Shown here: one piece after another, positions 56,780 to 64,000 of the stretch
How the letters are laid out: each line of letters opens with the position of its first letter
Position numbering within the stretch: position 1 is the stretch's first letter
Notes under the pieces: model-generated
What the model was told of the DNA's origin: nothing
The model's input: the letters and a program-made list of their open reading frames with translations, nothing else
The model's database searches: none
Assembly (NCBI RefSeq): GCF_900172255.1
Contig: NZ_FWFU01000002.1
Span: 310,001 to 374,000 of the forward strand
Reading direction: 5' to 3'
Source: Roseovarius halotolerans
Lineage (GTDB): Bacteria; Pseudomonadota; Alphaproteobacteria; Rhodobacterales; Rhodobacteraceae
Length of the DNA stretch: 64,000 nucleotides
Program-made: the position numbers and the translations under genes

Positions 56780-57784
56780 TCAACGGTGGGCCATTTCCTT
56801 GCGGTATGTCGCGGGTGTCACGCCGACCCAGCGCTTGAACGCACGGGTAAAGGCGCTCTGCTCAGAGAAACCGGTCAGAAACGCGATTTCAGCCAATGAG
56901 CGGCTCTCGTCTTGCAAGAGGCCCTCGGCGAGGTCGCGGCGAGTTTGCTCGGTCAGTGCCTGAAAGTTCATGCCGTGCTCGGAGAGACGTCTGTGGAAGG
57001 ACCGCGCACTGAGTCCGAGGCCACGGGCGATGTCGGCCATCTTCGGCGACCCCTCGTTCAGGGCCTGAGCGATGGATGCTTTTGCCTGCGTGACAAGCGC
57101 GGGCTCGCGCGTGATCTCGGACAATTCCGTGTCCAAATGCGCCGTGAGATACCTGGAGATTCCCTCATCCCCGATGATGTTGGGCCGTGCCAGCGTCTCG
57201 TCGGCATAGTGGATCGCGTCGAGTTCGGCGCCGAAGCGCACCGGACAGCCGAACCACTCCTCGTGAGCAGCGATTGAGCGCGGGGCGCGATGCCGGACCA
57301 ACACTTCCACCGGTGCGACCGGCACCGGGCAGACCTGCCTTGCGATGGACACGGCGCTGGCCAGTGTGGCCTCGTTCGACAGCCGCATTCCGAGGCGTCG
57401 TTCGCCCGCCCGGTGAAGGATGAAGAGCGTGCCTCCGGTCGCCGGCCGTAGCTCGTATTCGGCGACGCTTGTCCACAGGCGTGCGTAGCGCTCGACCCGC
57501 GCAAAGGACGCGCCAAGCGTCTTTGCAGCCTTGAAGGCCAGCCCAAGTGCGCCGTACTCGTCGAGCCGCATGGAGGCGCCCGTCCGCACCGGAAGGTCGG
57601 TCACGTCTATCTGATCGGCGATCCTTTCAAGCATGTCATAGTAGCGCTCGGCCGGGATCATCTGCTTGGGATTCCAAGGACGATCAACATCAATGCCTAC
57701 CAAGGACAGCATCTCGGCCGCGTCGATGCCGTCGCCAGCCGCGGCGACCACCTTGCGCGCGAAGAGAGATGTCACATACCCCAT
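56780..57784 (-). CDS. AraC-family transcription regulator
   Basis: A 334-residue regulator. The N-terminal ~200 residues resemble the arabinose-binding-like sensor region of OruR/ArgR-type AraC proteins (GIDVDRPWNPKQMIPAERYY). The C-terminal AraC helix-turn-helix shows PKMADIARGLGLSARSFHRR and FLTGFSEQSAFTRAFKRWVG. The ATG at 57784 is preferred to in-frame ATGs further up. Its target may be the downstream NmrA gene; the effector is unknown. Confidence 0.88.
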   Translation of the reverse strand: MGYVTSLFARKVVAAAGDGIDAAEMLSLVGIDVDRPWNPKQMIPAERYYDMLERIADQIDVTDLPVRTGASMRLDEYGALGLAFKAAKTLGASFARVERYARLWTSVAEYELRPATGGTLFILHRAGERRLGMRLSNEATLASAVSIARQVCPVPVAPVEVLVRHRAPRSIAAHEEWFGCPVRFGAELDAIHYADETLARPNIIGDEGISRYLTAHLDTELSEITREPALVTQAKASIAQALNEGSPKMADIARGLGLSARSFHRRLSEHGMNFQALTEQTRRDLAEGLLQDESRSLAEIAFLTGFSEQSAFTRAFKRWVGVTPATYRKEMAHR

Positions 57785-58041
57785 GATCCGCATCCTACGA
57801 CACGCGCGGGAAGCGACCAACCTCGTGCTGTATCCGGACGCAATACGGACCGGAGTTCCAATTATTGCGAGAACCCGATTCCAAACTGCACCTGTAGCAA
57901 TGGTCTGCTGCGCTCCGTTTCGGTGCAAGGACAGCGACCGCCCCGGGGCGGACACAGGACCACAAACCGATGCGTTGCTTTCGGAATGCCATTGCCGAAA
58001 TTCGCGGCCTGACGAGTTTCGGAGGATATCCTGGCAGGCAA

Positions 58042-58626
58042 CTATGCCTCGGCGAGCGCCGCATCGATCATCCGGGCAGCCATTTCCTTGGCTATCTGCG
58101 CGGCGGCGGGCATGCAGCGCACATGGGCGGTGGCGATGGCCCCCTCCTTGAGCAGGGCCAATTGCTCGGCGAGTTTTGCCGGATCGGGCGCGCCGGCCTC
58201 GGAGCAGAGGCGTTCGAGATATTTCAGGATACTGCGCTTGTGTTCGGCCGCGGCGCGGTGCGCAGGATGCGCATGGTCGCCGAATTCTCCGGCAGCGTTG
58301 ATGAACGCGCAGCCGTGAAAGCCCAGGCCCTTGAACGCCCTCCCCTCAAACCAGGTCTCGAGCGCGTCGAACATCGCAAGCAGACGCGCCCGCGGGTCGG
58401 CTGAAACCTTGTCCATCTCGCCCATCATCCAGTTGCGGAACTGTTCGTCACGCCGGTGCAACACCGCGAGAATCAGTTCGTCCTTGGAGCGGAAGTGATT
58501 GTAGAGCGTCATCTTTGCGACGCCGGATTCTTCCAGAATCTTGTCGATACCGGTGGCTTTGAAGCCGCCCGCGTAAAAAAGTTTCAGTGCGGTTTCTACA
58601 AGATCGTCGCGACGAGACTTTGGCAT
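58042..58626 (-). CDS. TetR-family repressor
   Basis: A 194-residue regulator with an N-terminal TetR DNA-binding helix-turn-helix (KLFYAGGFKATGIDKILEES, GVAKMTLYNHFRSKDELILAV) and a C-terminal ligand domain. An ATG at 58638 would add four residues; I favour 58626. It faces a six-gene operon, and two TATACAGAC-type palindromes lie between them, so it likely represses both directions. Confidence 0.9.
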   Translation of the reverse strand: MPKSRRDDLVETALKLFYAGGFKATGIDKILEESGVAKMTLYNHFRSKDELILAVLHRRDEQFRNWMMGEMDKVSADPRARLLAMFDALETWFEGRAFKGLGFHGCAFINAAGEFGDHAHPAHRAAAEHKRSILKYLERLCSEAGAPDPAKLAEQLALLKEGAIATAHVRCMPAAAQIAKEMAARMIDAALAEA

Positions 58627-58637
58627 ATTTCCCAACA

Positions 58638-58657
58638 TATCCAGACAGTTCTGTATA
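58638..58657. promoter_or_regulatory. TetR operator, site 1
   Basis: TATCCAGAC-AG-TTCTGTATA is an imperfect copy of the palindrome at 58738. It overlaps the tetR leader, consistent with autoregulation. Confidence 0.65.
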
Positions 58658-58737
58658 TATCTGGCGCAACAATCTCAATAATTCAAGTGGTCACGCGGTT
58701 GCAATCTGTTCAGCTCGACGATTATCGGGCTTGATAC

Positions 58738-58757
58738 TATACAGACTGGTCTGTATA
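58738..58757. promoter_or_regulatory. TetR operator, site 2
   Basis: TATACAGAC-TG-GTCTGTATA is a perfect 9-base-arm inverted repeat 38 bases before the AhpD-like gene. TATATT immediately after could be a -10 box, so bound repressor would block the operon promoter. Confidence 0.75.
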
Positions 58758-58795
58758 TATTTTGTCCATTCGACCAACCATAGTGAGACAAACCC

Positions 58796-59344
58796 ATGAC
58801 CAGAATTGCACTTCCCGCCTCGATCGAAACGGCTCCGGCCGCTGCACAACCGCTTCTTGAAGATGTGAAGAAATTGCTGGGCAGCGTGCCGAACCTGTTC
58901 CGTATCACCGCGAACAGCGCCGCCGCGCTCGAAGGATATCTCGGCCTCAACGGCGCGCTCGCCAAGGGTAGCCTTGATGCCCGCACCCGAGAACGCATCG
59001 CGCTGGCCGTGGCACAGATCAATGGCTGCGACTATTGCCTGGCCGCCCATACGTATCTCGGCACGCATGTGGCCAAGCTCGACGAGGCGGAGATCGCGGC
59101 GAACCGCGCCGGTCAGTCTCAGGACGAGAAGGCCCAGGCCGCCCTCCGCTTTGCGGTCGCACTCGTAAACGATCGCGGACGCGTATCCGACGCCGATGTC
59201 TCGGCCGTGAAAGCGGCTGGATACTCCGAGGCAGAGATCGTCGAGATCGTCGCCCATGTCGCGCTCAATACGCTGACCAACTACCTGAATTCGGCACTCG
59301 ACACGCCGATCGATTTTCCGGCCGTCAGCGCCAAGGTGGCCTGA
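58796..59344 (+). CDS. AhpD-like carboxymuconolactone decarboxylase family protein
   Basis: A 182-residue helical CMD-domain protein. The AhpD-type redox motif is intact: Glu66, Cys78-x2-Cys81 and His85 in INGCDYCLAAH. Peroxidase or thiol redox activity is likely; decarboxylase activity is not. It is the first gene of the TetR-faced operon. Confidence 0.9.
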   Translation: MTRIALPASIETAPAAAQPLLEDVKKLLGSVPNLFRITANSAAALEGYLGLNGALAKGSLDARTRERIALAVAQINGCDYCLAAHTYLGTHVAKLDEAEIAANRAGQSQDEKAQAALRFAVALVNDRGRVSDADVSAVKAAGYSEAEIVEIVAHVALNTLTNYLNSALDTPIDFPAVSAKVA

Positions 59345-59428
59345 CCCGGAGGCGCCCCGGCATCCTTCCCCTGGATCGCTCCCTGTCCCTGCCGGGGCGT
59401 CAGCATTCCTTCGAACCGGAGATATTCG

Positions 59429-59893
59429 ATGACACGCCCCCCTCTTCCGCCCTTCGACGAAAACACCGCCATCACGAAGGTCCGCATGGCCGAGGATGGC
59501 TGGAACAGCCGCAACCCGGAGAAGGTCGCGCTGGCCTATACTCCCGACTGCCAATGGCGCAACCGTGCCGAGATCTTCCGGGGGCGCGAAAGGATCATAG
59601 AGTTTCTCACCCGCAAATGGGCGCGAGAGTTGGACTACCGGCTCATCAAGGATTTGTGGGCCTGCCACGGCAACCGGATCGCCGTGCGGTTCGCCTATGA
59701 ATACCGCGACGACAGCGGCTCGTGGTTCCGCGCCTATGGCAACGAGAACTGGGAATTTGCCGAAAATGGCCTGATGCGGCAGCGCATCGCATCGATCAAC
59801 GACCTGCCGATCAGCGAGCAGGAGCGTCTCTTTCACTGGCCGCTCGGTCATCGCCCGGACAATCACCCCGGCCTGTCGGCCCTTGGCCTGTAG
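59429..59893 (+). CDS. DUF1348 / NTF2-like (SnoaL-type) protein
   Basis: A 154-residue cone-fold protein. It shows [40 protein letters not shown] and [15 protein letters not shown], the DUF1348 layout. The SnoaL-like fold binds small hydrophobic ligands, but no catalytic assignment is possible. It sits 84 bases after the AhpD-like gene and 10 before the flavin-binding gene. Confidence 0.88.
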   Translation: MTRPPLPPFDENTAITKVRMAEDGWNSRNPEKVALAYTPDCQWRNRAEIFRGRERIIEFLTRKWARELDYRLIKDLWACHGNRIAVRFAYEYRDDSGSWFRAYGNENWEFAENGLMRQRIASINDLPISEQERLFHWPLGHRPDNHPGLSALGL

Positions 59894-59903
59894 GAGTGGA
59901 GTC

Positions 59904-60512
59904 ATGCCTCTCGGAGTTGCCGATATCGCCTTCACCCCGACCGTACGTGCCGAACAGGAACGCCTTGGCTCCGCCACGCTTTACGAGAGCGCCCTCTCGC
60001 CCGAACGCGACGGCGGGCGCCACCTAACCGAACGCGAGGTCACCTTTCTCGAGGCACGCGACGGTGTGTTTCAGGCTACCGCCTCGGAAACCGGCTGGCC
60101 CTACGTGCAGTTCCGCGGCGGCGCGCCCGGCTTTTTCAGGGTGATCGACCCGCAAACCGTCGCCTACGCCGATTACCGCGGCAATCGGCAGTATATCAGC
60201 ACCGGCAACCTGCGCACCAATCCCCGCGTCGCGATTATCGCGATCGACTACCCGGCGCGCAAGCGCCTCAAGCTGTGGGGCACGGCCGAGATCTCCGAGA
60301 ACGCCGGTGTGATGGGCCTGCTCTCCACGCCCGGTGCGCCGCCGGCAGAGCGCGCGATCATCATTCGTGTCGCAGCCTATGACTGGAACTGCCCTCAGCA
60401 CATTCCGGTGCGCCGTACAGATGCGGAACATGGTGGTGAGATTCTCCGCTTGAAGGCGCGCATCGAGGCGCTGGAAGGACAACTGACCAAGGCCGGGATT
60501 TCCCCGAGCTGA
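59904..60512 (+). CDS. Pyridoxamine 5'-phosphate oxidase-like flavin-binding protein
   Basis: A 202-residue split-barrel protein. It has LEARDGVFQATASETGWPYV, FRVIDPQTVAYADYRGNRQY, and ALTAIIAIDYPARKRLKLWG-like strands, as in PNPOx-type flavin reductases. It probably binds FMN or F420-like cofactors and is not itself PdxH. GGAGTGGAG sets the ATG at 59904. A small membrane/exported gene follows. Confidence 0.85.
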   Translation: MPLGVADIAFTPTVRAEQERLGSATLYESALSPERDGGRHLTEREVTFLEARDGVFQATASETGWPYVQFRGGAPGFFRVIDPQTVAYADYRGNRQYISTGNLRTNPRVAIIAIDYPARKRLKLWGTAEISENAGVMGLLSTPGAPPAERAIIIRVAAYDWNCPQHIPVRRTDAEHGGEILRLKARIEALEGQLTKAGISPS

Positions 60513-60573
60513 CCGCAAGGATCAAACCCAAGGGCGCACGCCCGAATTTCAAGCCAGGAAGTGGATCATTGAA

Positions 60574-60768
60574 ATGAAAGACAGAAACTCGCTTCTCATC
60601 TTGGCCTTGGCCGTGGCGATTACCGCCGGCAACATCGCGATACCATCGGCCATGCCGGACACCGATCGCGCCCAGACACAGATGGCATCCAAGGCCGCAC
60701 CCGACCACCACGCACCAATGAAAACGGCCGCCTGCGCTCTCGCATTGACCGAAGTACTGGCGGACTGA
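60574..60768 (+). CDS. Small exported or membrane protein
   Basis: A 64-residue protein. A hydrophobic leader (LLILALAVAITAGNIAIPSA) is followed by a short polar tail with one Cys. It may be a cleaved periplasmic peptide or membrane-bound. It lies between the flavin-binding and Tat-hydrolase genes in the same direction. Not recognised. Confidence 0.5.
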   Translation: MKDRNSLLILALAVAITAGNIAIPSAMPDTDRAQTQMASKAAPDHHAPMKTAACALALTEVLAD

Positions 60769-60958
60769 CCCGGTTTCCGGCACCCCGCTGACGGTGCCGA
60801 CCCCGAAGGAAAGCGGATATCGCTCCCTCTCGCTCGCGACGTGACCCACGACCGCGAACAGGTGACGGCTGTCTTCTGATGCGGCCGGTGTGATCCCGCC
60901 AACCTGGCATCGCGGCAACGACGCCGCGCTGTCCTCACCCCTGAACAGGAGACTGACC

Positions 60959-61816
60959 ATGACACAAAACCACAACCACGACTGCGGCTGCGGAATCACG
61001 CCCGAGTATGTCGATCTGGCACGCCGCCGGGTTCTTGCGGGGGCTGCCGGCGCAGCTGCGGCCGGGGCCGCGGCGCTGACCGGCAGTGCCGCCACGGCGG
61101 CCACCGATGAGGCCCGCGCCTATTACGCCGATCCCGAGACACCTGGCCTGCCGCAGGTCGACATGGAAATCGAGCCCGGCCGCACCGCGCTCGTCGTCAC
61201 CGACCCGCAGATCGACTTTCTGTCCGAGGATGGTGTCACTTGGGGCGTCGTCGGCGAAAGCGTGACAGAGCAAGGCACGGTGGACAATATCGAGCGTCTG
61301 TTCGCCGCAGCCAAGGCGGCCGGCATGCCGGTCTTCATCTCGCCGCACTACTACTACCCGCACGACCATCAATGGCAGTTCGAGGGAACGCTGGAAAAGA
61401 CCATGCACTCTATCGGCATGTTCGACCGCCTCGGGCCGCTGAACCTCGGCAATTTCGAAGGCTCAGGCGCCGACTGGATGCCGCAATACAAGAAATACAT
61501 CGAGGATGGCGAAACCATCGTCTGCTCTCCGCACAAGGTCTACAGCCCCGCGCAGAACGATCTGAACCTTCAGATGCGCAAGCGCGGGATCGACAAGGTG
61601 ATCCTGGCTGGTATGTCCGCAAACCTCTGCACGCAGGCGCATCTCTACGAGTTGCTGGAGCTTGGTTACGAAGTGGCCGTGGTGCGTGATGCAACGGCGG
61701 GTGCCAAGGTGCCCGAGGGCGATGGATACCTCGCCGCCATCATCAATTTCCGCATGGTCGCCAACGCAGTCTGGTGGACGGACGACGCCGTGAAACGCAT
61801 CGCCGCCGCAAGCTGA
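60959..61816 (+). CDS. Tat-exported isochorismatase-like cysteine hydrolase
   Basis: A 285-residue protein. The N-terminus has a His/Cys-rich HNHDCGCG, then a Tat-like RRRVLAG and a long Ala-rich stretch, so export to the periplasm is likely. The cysteine-hydrolase domain has DPQIDFLSE (Asp82), SPHKVYSP, and the nucleophile in GMSANLCTQAHLYEL. An amidase or nicotinamidase-type reaction is plausible. A 190-base gap precedes it. Confidence 0.85.
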   Translation: MTQNHNHDCGCGITPEYVDLARRRVLAGAAGAAAAGAAALTGSAATAATDEARAYYADPETPGLPQVDMEIEPGRTALVVTDPQIDFLSEDGVTWGVVGESVTEQGTVDNIERLFAAAKAAGMPVFISPHYYYPHDHQWQFEGTLEKTMHSIGMFDRLGPLNLGNFEGSGADWMPQYKKYIEDGETIVCSPHKVYSPAQNDLNLQMRKRGIDKVILAGMSANLCTQAHLYELLELGYEVAVVRDATAGAKVPEGDGYLAAIINFRMVANAVWWTDDAVKRIAAAS

Positions 61817-61864
61817 TCTTGTTCCAGAATCCAACCTTTCATCCAAACCTGAAGGAGACTTCCC

Positions 61865-62374
61865 ATGACTTCCCAAATCATCAAGGGCATCGCCAAATGG
61901 ACCACCATCCTGACCATGGCCTCTGCCGCCACCCTGACCCTCGCCACCTTTGCCAATGCCGCCGACGAATATAACGTCGTCAACGGCTACACGCTTTCCG
62001 GACACCCGTTGGGCCTCCACGGGGTCGACCCGGTGTCGATGTTCGGTGACCAGGGGCCGGTCGTCGGGGACGCCACGCATGCCATGACGCATGACGGGAT
62101 CGACTACTACTTCGCCACGGCAAAGGCGAAGCAGGCGTTCGAAGCAAACCCGGCAGCCTATCTGCCCCAATTCGGTGGCTTTTGTGCCTACGGCGTCTTT
62201 GTCGACAAGAAACTCGATGGCGATGTCCGCTATGCCGATATCGTCGAGGGAAAGCTCTACCTTTTCGTGAACGCCGCGATCCTGGAGAAATACCGCGAAG
62301 ACCCGCAGGCGGTTATCGCAGGCGCGAACGCCAAGTGGCCGGGGATCGTGCATACCCCTGTGAGCGATCTTTGA
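61865..62374 (+). CDS. Exported YHS-domain protein
   Basis: A 169-residue protein with a signal peptide (ILTMASAATLTLATFANAAD) and a YHS domain (DPVSMFGDQGPVVGDATHAM, YYFATAKAKQAFEANPAAYL, GGFCAYGVFVDKK). YHS domains are thought to bind metal or heme-like ligands. It is the last gene of the TetR-faced operon, 48 bases after the hydrolase. Confidence 0.88.
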   Translation: MTSQIIKGIAKWTTILTMASAATLTLATFANAADEYNVVNGYTLSGHPLGLHGVDPVSMFGDQGPVVGDATHAMTHDGIDYYFATAKAKQAFEANPAAYLPQFGGFCAYGVFVDKKLDGDVRYADIVEGKLYLFVNAAILEKYREDPQAVIAGANAKWPGIVHTPVSDL

Positions 62375-62917
62375 TTTAGATTCGCGCGAAAATCGAGGCG
62401 GCTCGGGCATATGCTCGAGTCGCCCGCCGTGCCGCAGATGATGGATAGCGTGTGTTCGCGGTGAGCGCGGCGAATGACCTCTCTCCGCCCGACTATCGGA
62501 TCGTCGCGAGCGGCCCACAGCGGCAAGCCCCTGCTGCAGGTATTCCAGAAAAGCGGTTACCACTGATGTCGTCCCAGCAAGCCACATGACGACAAGGACA
62601 TCCGCTTAAACTCAGCGCGCCCGCCATGACGACCAGGTCGACAGTTTCAGCCCGTTCCTGAACTGGTCGACAGGACACGGGGTGCAATCATCCGATCAAT
62701 ACGGAGCGGCAAGAGCGAGCCCGACGACGGAAGCAGGCGAATGTGTGCATTCCAACGTGACAAAGGTATGATCGGGGACTGGGCAGGCGAAAGTCTACAA
62801 AAGGGGATAGACGGACCGTGTTGAATGTGACCGGATGTTTCTTGCCGTCACCAAATGTATAGCAAAGGAAGACGCGGCGCCCTAAGGCGCCACGTTCATA
62901 GGGCATTGACTGAACGT
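62375..62917. other. 543-base region without a supported gene
   Basis: I see no supported gene. The stretch holds an imperfect hairpin (GGCGGCTCG...CGAGTCGCC, 62397-62424), which may end the operon. It also holds repeated GGTCGACA near 62633 and 62668, and a GGCGCC-CTAA-GGCGCC palindrome (62876-62891) just after the repeat-protein stop. Short protein-like fragments occur but none is convincing. Confidence 0.6.
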
Positions 62918-63523
62918 TTAGGCGATATCGGCCGCAACATGGCTGACACTGTAGATCACGCCTTCGCGGTCACCCGGATTGAGCTCGCCGTTGTAGATGA
63001 CGCCTGTGCGGTCATCAGGGTTGAGCTCGCCACCGGCGATATCGAATGACTGGGCGCCCTGATTGTAGATCACGCCCGCGCGGTCGCCAGGATTGAGTTC
63101 ACCGTTGTAGATGACGCCCGTGCGGTCATCAGGGTTGAGCTCGCCACCGGCGATATCGAATGACTGGACGCCCTGATTGTAGATCACGCCCTCGCGGTCG
63201 CCAGGATTGAGCTCGCCGTTGTAGATGACGCCCGTGCGATCATCAGGGTTGAGCTCGCCACCGGCGATATCGAATGACTGGGCGCCCTGATTGTAGATCA
63301 CACCCTCGCGGTCGCCAGGATTGAGTTCACCGTTGTAGATGACGCCCGTGCGGTCATCAGGGTTGAGCTCGCCACCGGCGAATTGGTCGAATTCCGTCAC
63401 CGACGCGGTTGCTGATTTGAGCAGCGCAGCTTGTGTTGCCGCATCGGACGAAACCGTCTGGGCCGAGGCAAGGGCGGGAATTGCAGTTGCGGCAATCAAG
63501 GCAAAGAGTTTTGCTGTAGGCAT
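62918..63523 (-). CDS. Secreted repeat protein, four tandem 38-residue units
   Basis: A 201-residue protein with a signal peptide (MPTAKLFALIAATAIPALAS, cleavage near residue 21). Residues 50-201 are four tandem 38-residue units, each built of two copies of GELNPxDRxGVIYN plus a QGAQSFDIAG spacer; the last spacer is altered. GGAGAC precedes the ATG. It is probably periplasmic or secreted and not membrane-bound. The family is not recognised. Confidence 0.8.
   Translation of the reverse strand: MPTAKLFALIAATAIPALASAQTVSSDAATQAALLKSATASVTEFDQFAGGELNPDDRTGVIYNGELNPGDREGVIYNQGAQSFDIAGGELNPDDRTGVIYNGELNPGDREGVIYNQGVQSFDIAGGELNPDDRTGVIYNGELNPGDRAGVIYNQGAQSFDIAGGELNPDDRTGVIYNGELNPGDREGVIYSVSHVAADIA
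62921..63376 (-). repeat. Four tandem 114-base in-frame repeats
   Basis: Each unit is 114 bases long (38 codons), arranged head to tail with few differences. Within each unit the GELNP-box is repeated twice. The repeats are coding, so this is protein-level amplification and not a CRISPR array. Confidence 0.9.
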
Positions 63524-63799
63524 TGTAATGTCTCCATTTACGTGTGGTCCACGCGGACCCGTTTGAGAAGTTCGGCGGCGGGACTACCCCGCTCGTCTGA
63601 CATTCAAAATGGGACGGAAACGCCTCTGGGGAAATGTCTTCACAGAGGAATTGAACATCGGATCACGCAAACGCACAGACGTTTGATTAATTCACGAAAA
63701 CTGTATCATGCTGAGGAAATTAGAACGAGTATATTTGGTAAAATCTTTTATTATTAAATACTTACAATTATCCCTCATGTTGTGCATAAATAAACATAC
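63524..63799. other. AT-rich upstream region of the repeat-protein gene
   Basis: About 276 bases, AT-rich at 63690-63800, between the repeat-protein gene and a partial gene on the same strand. Probably holds the promoter of the repeat-protein gene. I can mark no clear regulatory site. Confidence 0.5.
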
Positions 63800-64000
63800 T
63801 CAGTGCAAATCAGCAGCTTCCAAGTCAACTGAAACATTTGATCGGTTCGCCGCCAGTGAAGGCAGCGCCGAAGGAGAACGAGCGGAAGCATCCGAGGGAT
63901 GACTTGCGACGGTCGTGGCTGACTCGCACGCTTCTGAACAAGCAAACCAGGCATTGTCGAAGACAACTTGGCTTGCGGCGCGCCAGTCCGCCCCTACCCT
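63800..64000 (-). CDS. 3' end of a partial gene running off the window
   Basis: A continuous minus-strand frame of 66 residues plus a stop enters from the window edge. It reads WRAASQVVFDNAWFACSEAC and then a Ser/Ala-rich tail that ends DLEAADLH. Amino-acid composition looks protein-like, but the family cannot be judged from this fragment. Confidence 0.4.
   Translation of the reverse strand, partial: RVGADWRAASQVVFDNAWFACSEACESATTVASHPSDASARSPSALPSLAANRSNVSVDLEAADLH

Noticed and set aside
62921..63376. CRISPR-like array
   Set aside because: The 114-base units are coding, in frame and directly adjacent without unique spacers; this is a tandem-repeat protein.
63708..63902. Plus-strand 64-residue frame near the right edge
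   Set aside because: It starts in AT-rich noncoding sequence and overlaps a better minus-strand frame; it lacks a ribosome binding site.

Overview
The window is high-GC alphaproteobacterial chromosome, most likely from a marine Rhodobacteraceae (Roseobacter-group) bacterium. The indicators are a class I lysyl-tRNA synthetase, an ectoine hydroxylase, two Hint-domain proteins, PHB genes, a DUF2585 membrane protein, a candidate Irr/ICE box in front of an Nfu gene, and GC-rich interspersed palindromes of a type I associate with Rhodobacterales. Placement is by gene content only. I found no rRNA, tRNA, CRISPR array, intact transposase or phage structural gene.

Layout. 0-6 kb (minus): a murein transglycosylase and RNase R, then a dapE-elaA-DUF2064 run. 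6.4-11 kb (plus): tandem Hint proteins, a rhodanese and ectD. 11-16.9 kb (minus): a DEAD-box helicase, an AT-richer patch with two GNAT acetyltransferases, a universal stress protein, a membrane/coiled-coil protein and greA. 17.1-23.7 kb: ETF-ubiquinone oxidoreductase, a TPR protein overlapping ispE, a convergent polyprenyl diphosphate synthase, and small conserved genes. 23.9-27 kb (minus): phbB, phbA and an EAL protein. 27-31 kb (plus): tag, rlmN, and an amidoligase/glutamine-amidotransferase pair. 31-36.4 kb: a LOG-family gene, dapD, nfu, tsaB, rimI, and a TauE/TIGR02186 pair. 36.5-39.8 kb: a livHMGF operon without a binding protein. 39.8-45.2 kb: an EamA transporter, DUF2585, an HpaI-type aldolase, glucokinase and parE.

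45.2-46.5 kb is a compact AT-rich insertion encoding a DUF5343 protein and a Swt1-type HEPN protein with an intact Rx4H RNase motif. It looks like a toxin-antitoxin or phage-defence cassette and is the best candidate here for an undescribed system. 46.8-50.1 kb holds a lipoprotein with HExxH, a cytochrome c, lysK and a TerB-like gene. 50.15-54.6 kb is a thiamine operon, thiD-thiO-thiS-thiG-thiE-thiF, behind a TPP riboswitch.

54.7-64 kb is accessory in character. It holds an orphan livF, a small inverted-repeat element beside a possible decayed gene, an NmrA/AraC pair, and a TetR gene facing a six-gene oxidative or xenobiotic-type operon (AhpD-like, DUF1348, flavin-binding, small exported protein, Tat cysteine hydrolase, YHS). 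Two matching palindromic operators lie between them. A secreted protein made of four 38-residue repeats follows, and then a partial gene at the edge. Start codons were chosen from Shine-Dalgarno spacing, overlap with neighbours and family N-termini.
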